Below, piece after piece: positions 1 to 11,050 of a DNA stretch of 64,000 bases. The notes beneath the pieces are model-generated. The model was not told the DNA's origin and did not search any database. It saw only the letters and a list, made by a program, of their open reading frames with translations. The position numbers were made by a program, and so were the translations under genes. The DNA is from Carettochelys insculpta (taxonomy: Eukaryota; Chordata; Testudines; Carettochelyidae). Within the stretch, counting starts at the first letter, position 1, and each line of letters starts with the position of its first letter. Where the stretch lies: NCBI RefSeq assembly GCF_033958435.1, contig NC_134137.1:239180501-239244500 (forward strand), read 5' to 3'.

Positions 1-1181
1 ACCCATGACTTGTGTGTACGTATATTTTGCCTGTTTTGACTTCTCAGTAACTTCCATTTCCTGTTCTTAGTTAATAAACCTATAGTTAGCTTACAAAAGA
101 ACTGACTGCCAGCACTGTGTCTGGAGTGAGATCTTGAATGCAACTCAGCCTGGGTGAGTGAGTGGTCTCTTGGGGCTCTGCGTAATCTGTAATACTTGTG
201 GTTTTGCATTTGTTTTTAAATAAGTGACCACTTCTCACTGCGACCTGTTTGTCCAGGTCACAAGATGCACCAGCGTGTCAAAGGGACTGACTGAGACCCC
301 ATGGTACCTCCATTAAAGTGATCCAGGATTTCACATGTGGTATTGCTTGATAAAATTTAATTGCAGAAGACACCACCAATTTTTGATGCCTGCCCTGTTT
401 TTGACAGTCTGCCCAGTGAGAGGCACTCAGGGTACTGAGCCTCTCCAGGCAGCATGGCATTCATTCCTTATCTGCCTCCATTCTGAGCACTTGTGAATAA
501 TGGAACGACACATGTAGATCTACTGTTCAGGGCAGGAGCATTTCACGTAGCGTTCCACCTTGCAGGAGTTTATACGTACTCAACTCACCATGGTATTGGA
601 ATACGCCAACTTCATGCACACTGTTTGTGTCCTTGCGGCATTAACACTTAAGTTTATAGACCAACACAGGAAGGTAAGGTTAGATGAAATCACTCAGAGT
701 CAATAGACAGACTTTAAAAAAAAAAAAAAAGCTGCAGGATCCAGTCTTCAGTTTTACCCACTGGAAAAACCTACTTTGTACGTCTTGTTCCTTAAAAAGC
801 GCATTGTGAGAATTGAGCAGCTGATTTTAGAAAAAGTGATTTAGAACATTTACATTCCTTGAAATTGTCACATGAACACAAAATTATTCTATACTTAAGA
901 TTTGAAGGGGGTGTCTCCTGGTTTTAAAAGTATGGAATAAATCCTATGCAAATTTTAAAAGAAACCTTTTGCTAAATTTTCAAACCTAATTTGAAGTAGG
1001 CCCTGAAATCTATATTTAGGCTTGCAGAATTTGGATCACTTGCATATAAAAGTTCCCAGGAGCTACATTCTACTGAAGTCAATGGGAGCTCAGAACTTAG
1101 CAGGTCGTTTTTATATAGATGTCTAACTTCCAGCATCTATGTTAGTAAATATTCTTGTCAAGCTCTTGTTAAGGTTTGCAA

Positions 1182-1186
<5 letters not shown>
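1..1186. other. no gene recognised; AT-rich sequence
   Basis: I see no exon, RNA gene or clearly classifiable transposon here. An AATAAA hexamer lies at 73-78, and the sequence around it could be an old LTR or 3' UTR, but nothing else supports that. A 15-base A run occupies 716-730. The short open frames on either strand have no recognisable motif. Confidence 0.5.

Positions 1187-1252
<66 letters not shown>
1187..1252. repeat. compound microsatellite (TG)n(AG)n
   Basis: About 14 TG units run directly into about 19 GA units. The open frames that cross it on the minus strand give only Leu-Ser and Thr-His repeats and are artefacts of the dinucleotide tracts. The block is perfect, so it is likely to vary in length between individuals. 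Confidence 0.95.
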
Positions 1253-1254
<2 letters not shown>

Positions 1255-1429
1255 ATAACCACAGGTGAAAATAATTTGCTGTGCCATTCTGGGAAGGAGC
1301 CAAGAGACTGGAGCACTCTGCTGGAGAAGGAGATGCGGCACACTCCCAGCCAGGCTACTGGGGGCTTTCCTGCAGGCTGCCACACTAAGCGGCAGGCAGC
1401 CAGGTTAGGGTACCCTCCCCCACTGGCCC

Positions 1430-1760
1430 AGGACTAACCGAGCCCTGAAGAGCCTCTCTCCCCACACCAGCGCACCAGTAAGGGAGGGCAGGGGGAGCTG
1501 AACCCGCCCGCCTTCTGAGATTCATACCAGGGCGCTGCTTGCTGTTCCCCTTTCTGTGATTGGCCAAGAGCGAGGGGAGAGTGTCCGGTCTTCTGTATTC
1601 CTCTCAATTTAGCTGGGGTGGGCAGGGGACATGCAAGGGGTGCACTTTCCTCTTGCTCCCTGACAGGGATTGGAAGGGGAACAGCAAGCAGTGTCCTGGT
1701 TTGTATCTCAGCGGGAGGGGAGGGCTTCAACCTCAACACTCCCCAACCCTCTACCTTGAG
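1430..1760. repeat. imperfect inverted repeat in GC-rich DNA
   Basis: The stretch around 1490-1570, when reverse-complemented, matches about 1655-1735. The shared core is GGGGAACAGCAAGCAG, followed by a diverged CCTGGT and TATCTCAG. Weaker similarity extends outward on both sides (TTCAGCTCC versus TTCAACCTC). The spacer is about 80 bp. It may be a foldback DNA element or a minisatellite with an inverted unit. The 116- and 126-residue open frames over it come from the GC-rich repeats and show no domain. Confidence 0.6.
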
Positions 1761-2529
1761 CCCCCTGCACTCCATCCCACTCACAGATTTCTTCCAGGTA
1801 TCACAACACCCCCCCCAACCACCTGCCCTGAGCTGCCCTTGGGGGGATGCTGTGATAAGATAGTACCAGTAAGACGTTTATTATTTTCTCCATTATATAC
1901 GACAGACATCACAAGGTATTTATTGTCCATCTCTCCTTAAACAAACCTAGCTACTAACACAACCAAAATGTTTGGTTCCATTGTATATGTGGAGACTAAC
2001 CATTGTATTTAACTATGAAACAGATGTTTTTGTTTCCAACATACTGAGCCTTTACATTTTGAAGAATTCTGTCCATACTGCAGAGTGAGTGGCCATCATG
2101 CTGAAAACTATAATAGAGTAGACCTAGGCACGCTGGATTTGTGACTGGTCTTTCTTGTTTCTCATAATAATTTTAGCTGAAAATACCCACTGTATTTTTA
2201 GTTATAGTGTTAATCTTAGAAATATCCAAAAAATCCAGACTTAACAATCATAATTTAATTTTTAGACATAATGCTGGGTGCTTACAAAGAGATGTGGCAA
2301 CAACAAGATTCTTTCAGAGCTAATGTTTTAGTCCCTTTTTCAAAAGAAATGTGCTTAAGAACCAAACTCTCACTGCAAGCCTCTCTAAAGTGTCCAAGTC
2401 TCTTGAAAATGGGACTGTGTCACTTGGCAGCTTTTTGAAAATTTTACCCAAAAGCCATTCTGGTCAGTGGGAGGCTCACTCATCTAAGTTCTGCACAAGC
2501 CCTATTTTCAAAATAAACTTATTTAGGAA
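1761..2529. other. no gene recognised
   Basis: Ordinary AT-rich sequence. I see no repeat family, splice-bounded open frame or RNA structure that I can name. Confidence 0.5.
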
Positions 2530-2622
2530 CAAAAAGAGGAGTCCTTTGGAACTGTAAAAACTAACAAATTTATTTCAGCATAAGCTTTCATAGGAGGGAG
2601 CCCACTTCTTCAGACGCATTGT
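2530..2622 (-). mobile_element. Penelope-like element, 3' end fragment
   Basis: Read on the minus strand, the fragment has the hallmark 3' tail of reptile Penelope-like elements: CTGAAGAAGTGGG, then a diverged CGAAAGCTTATGCT (here TGAAAGCTTATGCT), then TTTGTTAGT, then an AGGACTCCTCTTT tail. The same pattern recurs at 10.9, 13.1 and 63.9 kb. Only the terminal 90 bp or so are present, so this is a strongly 5'-truncated insertion without coding capacity. Confidence 0.7.
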
Positions 2623-4636
2623 TCTGGCTGAAACAGACTGACATAGTGACACCTCTGAAACTTCTTTAAGAGTATAATTTTCAAATTCTGGAATTCAGAC
2701 TTTGAATTGCCCAAGTTTCTCTTTGAAAAAGGAACTTCAACACTTCTGAAATATTTTACTCTTTGTCCAAATAAAGACTCTAGTAACAGGCAAACAAAGC
2801 CCCAAAGGACTTCTCATTGCCATCAGTGGTAAGACTGACCAAATCAGCCAGAATTTTCACATTACTTCAAATTTGTCAGTCAAAAGCAGGTCAGTCTGTA
2901 ACTACATTGGGCCCTGCTCTCATTTCCTATCCCTTCAGTGACACTAGTGGAAATTATGGCAAAGGTGCATTCAGCCCATCCATTAATGATTCCTTTCCCC
3001 CCAAATGCTGCCTTTATTTTCCTCTCTAAAAATGATTTTGTGACTTACTCTTTTTAAAAATTACAACAAAAAGTTTCCATGAAGATCTACTTTGTTTTTC
3101 CACCTGAATCTGTGTGGCATTCATACTATGGTAATCAAAGTGCCTTTTCTACCATCCTCTTGAACAATTCTGTTCCCAATTAGATCAAAGCTGAATCCAT
3201 CTGTTTCCCCATATTCCCCTCCTGCATTTATACCCCATGAATTCCTTTACTAACACCTCCTTCTCTGCTAAGATTTCTCCTTCTGCTTCATAATTGGGGC
3301 TCTGTGTGTATATGACACATCTGGATACTGTAGGGTGCAGTTTCACCACCCAACTTTTCCCATTACCCAGGTTCTGCTCCCATTGTTCTGGTCTCATGTT
3401 GCCCCTTTCTCTGTGCCAGATGCTGTTTCATTCTGGTTCTGACTTGACATTTAATCAGTTCTACTTTCTGCCTCTTGTATTGCCACAGCTGGCTTTTGAT
3501 CTTGCTGCCCCTTTCCTTCCAGCCCCCTCCCCCCTTAAGTTTTGATCTAGTTCCAAAGTTTCATTATCTAATTGATTTGTTCTGGTAAACTTTTAATTTC
3601 TTCCTCTCTTTTAATAGGTCTTAAGAGGTTTGTTTTCTCACTTTGCAGCTTAGTGATGGCTGCTTTTCCCATTTTATGGATACAGGCTGCCAATCATTCA
3701 CTTCTACCAGACTTCCCACTGGGTTTCCCAGCAGTCGCCGCTCAATTCATAGTTGTTAGCTGGCCTTTCAGCATAGCCGCTTGGCTAAAAACCAAAAAAA
3801 TAAGTGTGTTCAACTGCTTCATATGATGATCCACTATTGATATCATGAGACAATTACCAACTTGTTTTGGATGTTTTCACCCTAGAATGCTGGGTCGCTT
3901 CAGACTTTGCTTGGTAGTGGTTAATTTTTTTCAGGACAGCCTTTGTGAGTGTCCTTATGGATGTTACACTTCCCACTATAAAATACTTGTTAAATTGACA
4001 TTTTAACCCAAAATTTTCATCTTGTTTTTTTATGATTGTTAAAAAAAGATTGATCAAACTTTTCATTTTCCTGCACGATTTTTATTTTAATGAAACTACA
4101 TTTTCCAACGAGAAACATTTTCCATTAAAAAGTTTAGACTGAAAAACTTCAACTAGCTACTTTTGTCCTTCCTCTCCACTTGCTTCCTGCATTTTTGGCC
4201 CTTATAATGCCTGTGTAATTCTGTGAGAGGTTTTATATGTTTGTTTTTAAGTCCAATAAAGCATCCAAGTTCCACTTTTACCATGGGTTAGAGGCCTTTA
4301 AATTTTGCAAGCACCATTGTGCACTAATATAGACAGATTCTAACGCAACAAAGTACCAGCTGAAATGAAAAGGGCATTCTTTCCATCAAGTGTACCTGAA
4401 CCTATTCAATTTATTATACAGATATTTTTGTTTGTTTGATAAATAGTTGATCTGTTTAGATTGCTTTGTCATTAAGTAGTGGTGAATATATGAATTCAGC
4501 ACAAACATCTTTGAAGTTTTGCAGTTAGATTTCTGGTGAGGTCTTTCCTCCAGAGAATTGGGAAAATTGAGCTGTTTGAGTGAGCTCTGTAACTGAAGAG
4601 GCAATCTTCATTATGCATTAGCATATGTAGCAGGAA
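2623..4636. other. no gene recognised
   Basis: AT-rich sequence with several short pyrimidine-rich stretches (3420-3620). No open frame above about 85 codons and no familiar repeat end. The last bases before 4637 run into the CR1 copy. Confidence 0.5.
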
Positions 4637-6142
4637 AGATAATGCAGCAAATAATTAAGCAACATAGTGTGAAAACACCTAGAAGATAAAAAGGTGATAA
4701 ATAACAGTCAGCATGGATTTGTCAAGAACAAATTATGTAAAAGCAGCCTAATAGCTTTCTTTTGACAGACTAGCAAGCCTTGTGGATAGAGGGAAGTGAT
4801 AGATGTGCTATATCTTGAGTTTGATAAGGCTTTTGAAACTGTATCACAGAGACAGAGAGAGAGAGCCCTATCTATTTTTACAGACGTTTAGGTATTGGGG
4901 ATATGAGGTCACAGTTGTGTGCTGCAGCTTTTTTGATGACTATAAATGACAATTCTGCTCAAATGACCTTTTGCTTGGACTTCCCAAGCCTGTGGCTCTG
5001 TACCTATGTATTTTTGATCTCTCTTGCAAGCGTCTTAAAATATATGTTTTGGGCATCCGCTTGTCTTTGACTCTCCTTTAACTCACCATATAAGATGTGT
5101 TTAGGATGTCTCACGTGACTGTCTCATACAAATTAGGGAAATACAACCATTCCCAGAGTAGTTATCAATGGTTCACAGTCAAGCTGGAAAGGCATATTGA
5201 GTCTGGGGCTAGAGAGATCATATCTGGTTCTATTCAATATCTTCACCAACAGTATAGATAATAGCAGAGTACACTTATAAAGGGGGCAGAGGGTAAGATG
5301 TGAGGGGCTGCAAATGCTTTGGAGGCTAGGATTAAATTCCGTAATAATCTGGACAAACTGGACAAATGGTTTGAAGTCAATAGGATGAAGTTCAATATGG
5401 ACAAATGCAAAGTATTCCACTTAGGCAGGAATAATCAGTTGCAAACATACAAAATGAGAAATGGTTGCCTAGGAAGGAGTACTGTAAAAAGGAATCTGAG
5501 GGTCATAGAGGACCACAGGTTCCATATGAGCCAACAATGTAACACTGTTTCAAAAAAGTAAAAGTCAGTCTGGGATGTATTAGCAGGAGTGTTGAAAACA
5601 AGTGTCAAGAAATAATTATTCTGCTTATTTATATGCTGATTGTGTCCCATTCTGGGTGCCACAATTCAGATATGGACAAACTGCAGGAAGTACAGAGAGG
5701 AGCAACAAAAATGACTAATGGTCTGCAAGAGATGACCTTATGATGGAAAATTGAAAAAAGTGGGTTTGTATGGTTTGGAGAAACAAAAGGCAGGTAGGGG
5801 GCATAAATTTTCAGGAACATAAAGAGCTGTTACATGGAGGCACAAAATGAATTGTTCCCCTCAACCTCTGAGGATAGGACAGGAAGATAAACTTGAAAAA
5901 AGGACGGTTTAGGTTTGGGATTAGGAAAAACTTGCCATCTGTTGAGGTAGTTAAGCAATGAGATATATTGCCTAGGGAGGTTGTAGAATTTCCATGATTA
6001 GAGATTTTTTTAAGAGCAGAATAGGCAGACACCTGTCAGGTGTGGTCTTTTAGATAACACTTTGTCCTGCCTTGAGTGCCGGGGACTGAACTAGAAGACC
6101 TATCGAGGTGCCTTCCAAAATTCTAAAACCTAAAATTCTACG
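4637..6142 (+). mobile_element. CR1 LINE, degenerate, plus strand
   Basis: The copy begins within the reverse-transcriptase region (the DNA reads CAGTCAGCATGGATTTGTCA, encoding SQHGFV) and runs to a classic CR1 3' end. That end has the ctagaagacct..cgaggt..cttcc pattern and short terminal repeats near ATTCTAAAACCTAAAATTCT. Motif A survives as a mutated LEFDKAF. A foreign stretch of about 250 bp (roughly 4856-5105) interrupts the RT between similar TGTATCAC and TGTCTCAC sequences, and further bases are missing near 5150. Many stops and frameshifts make it dead. It appears to belong to the same broad subfamily as the copy at 32 kb. Confidence 0.85.
5319..5561 (+). pseudogene. CR1 reverse transcriptase fragment
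   Basis: This 80-codon frame lies inside the CR1 copy. It encodes part of the region just after the YADD motif: a helix ending in LDKLDKWFEVNRMKFN, then DKCKVFHLGRNNQLQTYKM, a block typical of CR1 ORF2. It then runs into a stop at the CNTVSKK segment, where the family normally continues with an Ala/Asn-rich turn and the RPHLEY block. The rest of the protein is scattered over other frames on both sides. The frame is a decayed piece of LINE coding sequence and not a host gene. Identification rests on motif recognition and the matching CR1 3' end downstream. Confidence 0.8.
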
Positions 6143-8084
6143 TGTCCAGGCCTTTCTATTAAAGAACAGTATCTTGAGACATATGTCTCCCCTAATGAAA
6201 GCAGCAGGGACACATTTGGAACTGGACCTGAAAGGTTTACTTGCTTTCATCTAAGTAAAAGCAGAATTTGGACTTACCTTCAGTTAGGAAAAATAGAAGT
6301 GAAAAGTCGGCAAGCTTCTTCAAACGATGGGAATGCTACAGAGAGCAGTAAAAGCTAAACTTCCTGTATGTGTTCCACCCCAGGGAAGGGGAAAAAATCT
6401 TTAGCCAGTTAACTGTAGAGAATAAAAACCACCTACATAAGGAACCATTTGCTACCAGGGAAGGTTTCAACAGGGGCTTTCATGAGTCCCATTCTGGAGG
6501 TATTGTCCTCTCTCTTGTAAAAACTATTATTAAGGTTGGATTCTTGAATGGTATGAACTAATATGGTTCCATTAGCTTTTGCAGAGCGGCATTGCTTTTG
6601 ATTTATACCAGCTTAGGATCTTGTCGATTTATTTTAAAGCACTTTTTAAAATCTATAGCAAAATACTGAATATTTTTTATTTCATTTTTTTTTTAGTTTT
6701 TAGTCTGTACAACTGAACTTTAAATCTAGACTTAAACACTAATACAAAACTGTTTTGCCTCTTTTATGAATTATCTACCAGCTTTTATTTTTACAAATTA
6801 TTCCTATTTTTCCCACTTATTCAAACAATCCTTCACAAGTGTATTTCAATGAATGGGCTGTTTTACAAAGTGATTGCTTTGGCTATTTGCTCTTTGAAGT
6901 GTGTGACTTAGTCTTACTGTTCCCTAAGTGGACAGAGCTGTGTTTTGCTTTTTGTGTGAGAGAGGAATGTAAGAGTTTGAGGGTCACATGGATCCTTGTG
7001 GAGTTGAACTTTTGCAAATCCATATTATTAGTATTGAAGACTTTTTCTTTCTGTGAGCCGTCTGGTTAAATAAAGATCACATGCATGAATATTAATGATG
7101 ATTGGATAAAAAACCAGCTGTATATACCAGCAAAGTGAAATGTCACTCAAGAAATATTTCTGAATATTTTTCAGCATTTGCCCCATTTTGTTGTTAGCTT
7201 TAGAAATCCAGCCTGCTCATTTTACCAGTTGGCCTTGGTGGGGGACTATAGGCCCAGCTCTGAATGGGAGTGTTGTGGAATTGCACTACCTCTGTGTGGC
7301 CGTTAGGGGGCACATGTTGGGGAGGCATGGTCACTTCTTCAAGAGGTGCCTGTCTTGTGCTGTACACCATTCCAGGATGTGCTGCATGCAATTGTCTATG
7401 TGATTATCCAGCTGAGCTATCCGGAGCCAAGGGCATCCTCCTCCCCATCCTTTTTGCAGTGGCAAAGAGAGATATAAGAGGACCATCTCCTTGGGTTAAG
7501 GAGCTTGAAGACTGCGTTTGTACCTGGCTACTACACAGAAGCCTATCGGCACTAATACAATAGTTCAGCTGAACCTAATCCTAAAATAATAGTGAAAGAT
7601 TGCCATTAACTTTTCCCTTCTCTAACCCTGTTACTACAAACACTGTGCCCGTTGTATCGCTAGCCCTCGAAAGAAAAGCTCATCCAACATGTGAAATTAA
7701 TGGATTATGACATGAAAGTAATCTATGTAACAAGTTTGGGTATTGTTGTGCTTCTGGGTCCCAGTCTAACAGCTACTGAAATTATTAGAGATCCCCTATT
7801 AGCAAGTGGTCAAGAAAGGAGTATTTCAATTTACAAGGGAGATGGTTAGCTGCATCTTTTGTTGATGCAAAGCAGGAAAAACAATCGTACAACATGGTCT
7901 CCAAATGTTTGAAAAGATTTAAATTACATTAAAAACTTGAATAATTATTTCAGGGCAAATTGCAGACCTGCTCTGTCGGTATGTTGGTTCTACAGAGGAA
8001 AGAATATCCACCTTGTTCACACTCTTCTTCGCAGAAATGTTGCTGGAAAGGTGTCATTGGGTTGTCACCAGTATTTATTTCTAA
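6143..8084. other. no gene recognised; weak LTR-like patch near 7.2-7.6 kb
   Basis: Mostly AT-rich unassigned sequence. The patch at about 7230-7560 is more GC-rich and has an open frame of 99 codons plus an AGATATAAGAGG TATA-like motif near 7470. These features could fit an old LTR or promoter, but I see no matching terminal dinucleotides, primer-binding site or second copy. Confidence 0.35.
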
Positions 8085-8680
8085 GCCTCTGTCTACACTA
8101 TGAGACAAATTCAAGTTTATTAAAATCGATTTTATGCTGCTAGGTTTTATAAATTCAGATCCAGCTAGTCTCACCTTCCCACAAGGTCAAGTTCATGCTG
8201 CCACACTTAATCGCCAAACATGGTCTGTTGCAGCAGTGCATTGGGGTGAACCTTTCTCAGTTTCCTCAGCCCCATAGCATTCTGGGTTTTTTCAGTGGTT
8301 CACTATGAGGAGTGGAAAAAGGCCTTCCAAGTGGTTGTGGGTATGTGATGTCACCTTCCCACATTGCATTGCCCTCATTCCCCTCCCGTGCAAAGCAAAT
8401 GGCCATTTTTTCTGAATGAAACAAGGAAAATTAGGGAATCCCAGGCAAAGGAGAAACTAAAGAGGATAGCTTGAAAAGGTGTAGGGCTCCAGGCAAGGGA
8501 CTGTCATACTACCCTTGGTTACACTGAGGTGACTGTGCCATCTCAACTGGCACTCCATACACTCCCCTCACCCCCCGCTTGAAAGCACCCCAGTTTGGGC
8601 AGAATGGTGTGGCTTCTACCTGATAAGCCAACTAGCACTCCAGGAATGGGATTATTAAAGATTTTACAGAAACCAGCAGG

Positions 8681-9050
8681 TATCTGTGTCTTCTCAAGTG
8701 GTCTTCCATCCACTTTTCTCTGTCTTAAGGGGGATGTTTGATAAGGAATATGATAAAGCAAGAAGAAACAGAAGGATAGAAAAGGTTAGGAAAAAGATTT
8801 GGCACTTCCCCCTATGCTTTAGTTGTCCAACATGGGAAGGGGCTGAAATCTTACTTTTATGACTGCAATACCTGTGTCTCTTCACAACTCGCCGCCCACT
8901 CTTCCCTGTGTTAATGGGGCCAAAGTGTGAAGAAACAGGATAGAAAAGGTTAGGAAAAAGGTTTTGGGTTTCCCAGTACACTACACAAGTTGTCCAGCAT
9001 GGGGAATGGGGCTTGCCAAATTTCAGCAAGCAATGATGCTCAGGTGATGG
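8681..9050. repeat. two diverged tandem units of about 170-185 bp
   Basis: The segment containing GGATAGAAAAGGTTAGGAAA at about 8774 recurs at about 8938. The downstream words AGTTGTCCAACATGGG and AGTTGTCCAGCATGGG, and the upstream TCTGTCTTAAGG and CCTGTGTTAATGG words, also correspond. The duplication is internal to the 8.1-10.1 kb element and contributes to the long minus-strand open frame. Confidence 0.65.
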
Positions 9051-9210
9051 GGGGGCAGCTCCAATTGATTTAGGGGGCTCGACCCCCCCAATCCCATGGG
9101 GGGATTGGGGGGATTGGAGGTTGAAGGACCAGTTGACATGGTTCCCGAAAATATTTTTGGGCATGGGGGCATGGGGTCCATGGTTTGAGGGCCAGTTGAA
9201 ATGGCCCCTA

Positions 9211-9361
9211 TGGTGGCAGCAAGCCCCCCAAAAATCGTACCTGCCAGAGGAGACTTCCCTTGGGTGGCAGCAAGTCCCTGAAAATCTTAGCCACTGGGGA
9301 AGACTTCCCCCAGCCAGCAGCAAGCCCCCAAAAATACTTCCCTCCCTTGGAGACCTCACAT
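9211..9361. repeat. minisatellite, three units of about 50 bp
   Basis: Each unit starts with a GGCAGCAAG or AGCAGCAAG word, followed by CCCCCAAAAAT-like sequence and then GAAGACTTCCC or GGAGACCTC. The tandem structure explains the repeated Trp-Gln-Gln and Phe-Trp-Gly-like segments in the open frames on both strands. Confidence 0.65.
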
Positions 9362-9529
9362 GCGCAAGCCAGGACATGGTGTTGCCTGGCACCATGGTCC
9401 ACACTGAACAGCAGGCAAGTCCTTTTGTTGGGTTGGAGGCTACCCATGTGGCTGGGTGTGGGAAAGACCCCAACTGCATGGTGCCTGTGGGGAGTGAGGG
9501 GGTGGCCCTGCACAAATGTAAGCCACACA

Positions 9530-9785
9530 AAAGAAGTTTCTCAGCCTCTCATACAAGCACGGCCCCCCACAACAGCCTAGCTGCCATTGGTAAGGTCGTG
9601 CAATGGCTGACACCAGTGCAGAAAAAAAAGCCAAGTGCTCAGCTTGCAGAAGTAGAAACAGAACCAGGAACTCCATTTTGGGGCTATTTCTAATGGGTAA
9701 ATGCACTCACAGCACTGACAGAAAAGAAAGGGAGAAGTTTCTCAGCCTCTCATACAAGCATGACCTCCACAGCCACAGGCTTCCT
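9530..9785. repeat. direct repeat pair, about 30 bp, 203 bp apart
   Basis: AAGTTTCTCAGCCTCTCATA followed by CAAGCA occurs at about 9533 and again at about 9736, with clear similarity stopping shortly after. It lies inside the Harbinger-like element and may record a further internal duplication. Confidence 0.7.
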
Positions 9786-10134
9786 GGTGCTGAATTCAAA
9801 TGCGTGGGCTTCTTGTTACCTAATTCCTGTATACCTGGACAGCCGCGGAGATGAAGCGGCCAGAGCAGAGGACTGCGTGGCACTGTGGGATACAAATGGG
9901 ACATCACTGGAGGTTAAGGAATTCAATTCAAAGATATGCGGCTTCCACACTACCCTTCACTTGAACTTTTAAATTCAAACTTGATGCTACACACAGCCAC
10001 TTTTGTTGATGTTATTGTATGGATCTTGGTGCTTCCTAAAATTGAGCTAATGGTATTTACAGTGAAGACACTGATGTTGTAAAATTGAAATAACTGTCTA
10101 AAACTTGGCTTTATCATGTAGTGTAGACATAGAC

Positions 10135-10851
10135 TAAGTTACAGTTATTGCAGTTCAAGGCAACTGTATTTTCCCCTCATGGGGGGTCTAGACCCTGTTC
10201 TAGACTCCTGGCATCTACACCATCACTTGTCTTGGGCAGAGGCTCACAGTCCCCTTCCTGACCAAGGTTTTTCCAGCTGCATAAACTGTGATATTTCCAG
10301 CAAACCAGACTGCTAAAATAGGTCAGTGTCTGCTGTTTGCTTTCTTTTCAAAGGCCTTGAATCACAACTACAGTAATGGGCTATCACACAGTTCTTAAGA
10401 ATGAATGTGCTTTCTTACAAAGTTGAAGGTATTCCAAGAGAAAACATATAAAAATAATTGCTGAACCTAGACATCTGCTCAAAATGTAGTGAAAATCAGT
10501 CTAACTCCAACCTCAGCTTCAGTGCATACCAGTTTTTCAAAACCCAGAAGCAGCATTCCTTGTGGTTAGAAGTTCATAACTGTCTCAGATTCAGAACAAG
10601 AACAAGGATGAATAATTCAGTCTTTCCTTTAGACTACTAAGACCATGGATGTTGGCCTCATGTAAGAGCTGATCAGCAGTCAGTGGCTCCCTTCTTAAGG
10701 TGCAGCCTCAGGAGGGTGGATTCACATTCATCTTCCTCTAGCTATTCCCCAGATAGATCGCTTAACACTTTTTATTCCCAAAGGTCATTCTTGTATGACA
10801 CATTGGTCAATAAAGTTCTTTGAAACTCCAAGTCTCATAATGAAAAACCTG
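10135..10851. other. no gene recognised
   Basis: Unassigned sequence between a DNA element and a Penelope fragment. Splice-like AG and GT dinucleotides exist, but no open frame longer than 63 codons and no familiar motif. Confidence 0.45.
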
Positions 10852-11050
10852 TGTTGTAGCACTTTAAAGACTAACAAAATAATTTATAAAAATAATTCAG
10901 AACAAAATTCAGAATTTTCCAGATGTGAAGAAGTGGTCTGTCTCACAAAAGCTCGTCAACTAATACATTATTTTGTTAGTCTTTAAAGTGCTACAGGATG
11001 GCTTCTTTCCTTTGTGAAGATACAGACTAACACAACTACCTCTCTCTGTC
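10852..11050 (+). mobile_element. Penelope-like 3' end with inverted copy
   Basis: The plus-strand part (about 10920-11050) has the typical 3' tail: GAAGAAGTGGTCTGTCTCAC, an AAAGCTCGTC word, ATTATTTTGTTAGTC, TTTAAAGTGCTACAGGA, and finally a GATACAGACTAACAC terminus. Upstream at 10852-10887 the terminal part is present in inverse orientation (TGTAGCACTTTAAAGAC and TAACAAAATAATTTAT). The two arms of about 33 bp pair around a spacer of about 75 bp. No coding sequence remains. Confidence 0.8.

Larger units (their letters stand above)
8085..10134. mobile_element. PIF/Harbinger-like DNA element, about 2.05 kb, TAA duplication
   Basis: The left end reads GCCTCTGTCTACACTA and the right end, reverse-complemented, reads GTCTATGTCTACACTA. 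TAA flanks both sides (8082-8084 and 10135-10137), matching the TWA target duplication known for PIF/Harbinger. Diverged subterminal bases also pair. The interior is GC-rich and repetitive and holds several overlapping open frames, the longest being 278 codons on the minus strand (8694-9530). None shows a DDE transposase or Myb motif, so the copy is read as non-autonomous. The superfamily call rests on the TIR core shared with the 56.8-kb element and on the duplication. Confidence 0.6.

Noticed and set aside
1123..1385. Frames rich in Leu-Ser and Thr-His
   Set aside because: They are direct translations of the TG/AG microsatellite.
7230..7560. LTR with a TATA-like box
   Set aside because: No terminal inverted dinucleotides, duplication, primer-binding site or second copy could be seen.
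8694..9530. 278-codon minus-strand open frame, the longest in the window
   Set aside because: It crosses a tandem duplication and a 50-bp minisatellite inside a DNA element, overlaps long frames on the other strand, and has no recognisable domain, so I do not call it a gene.
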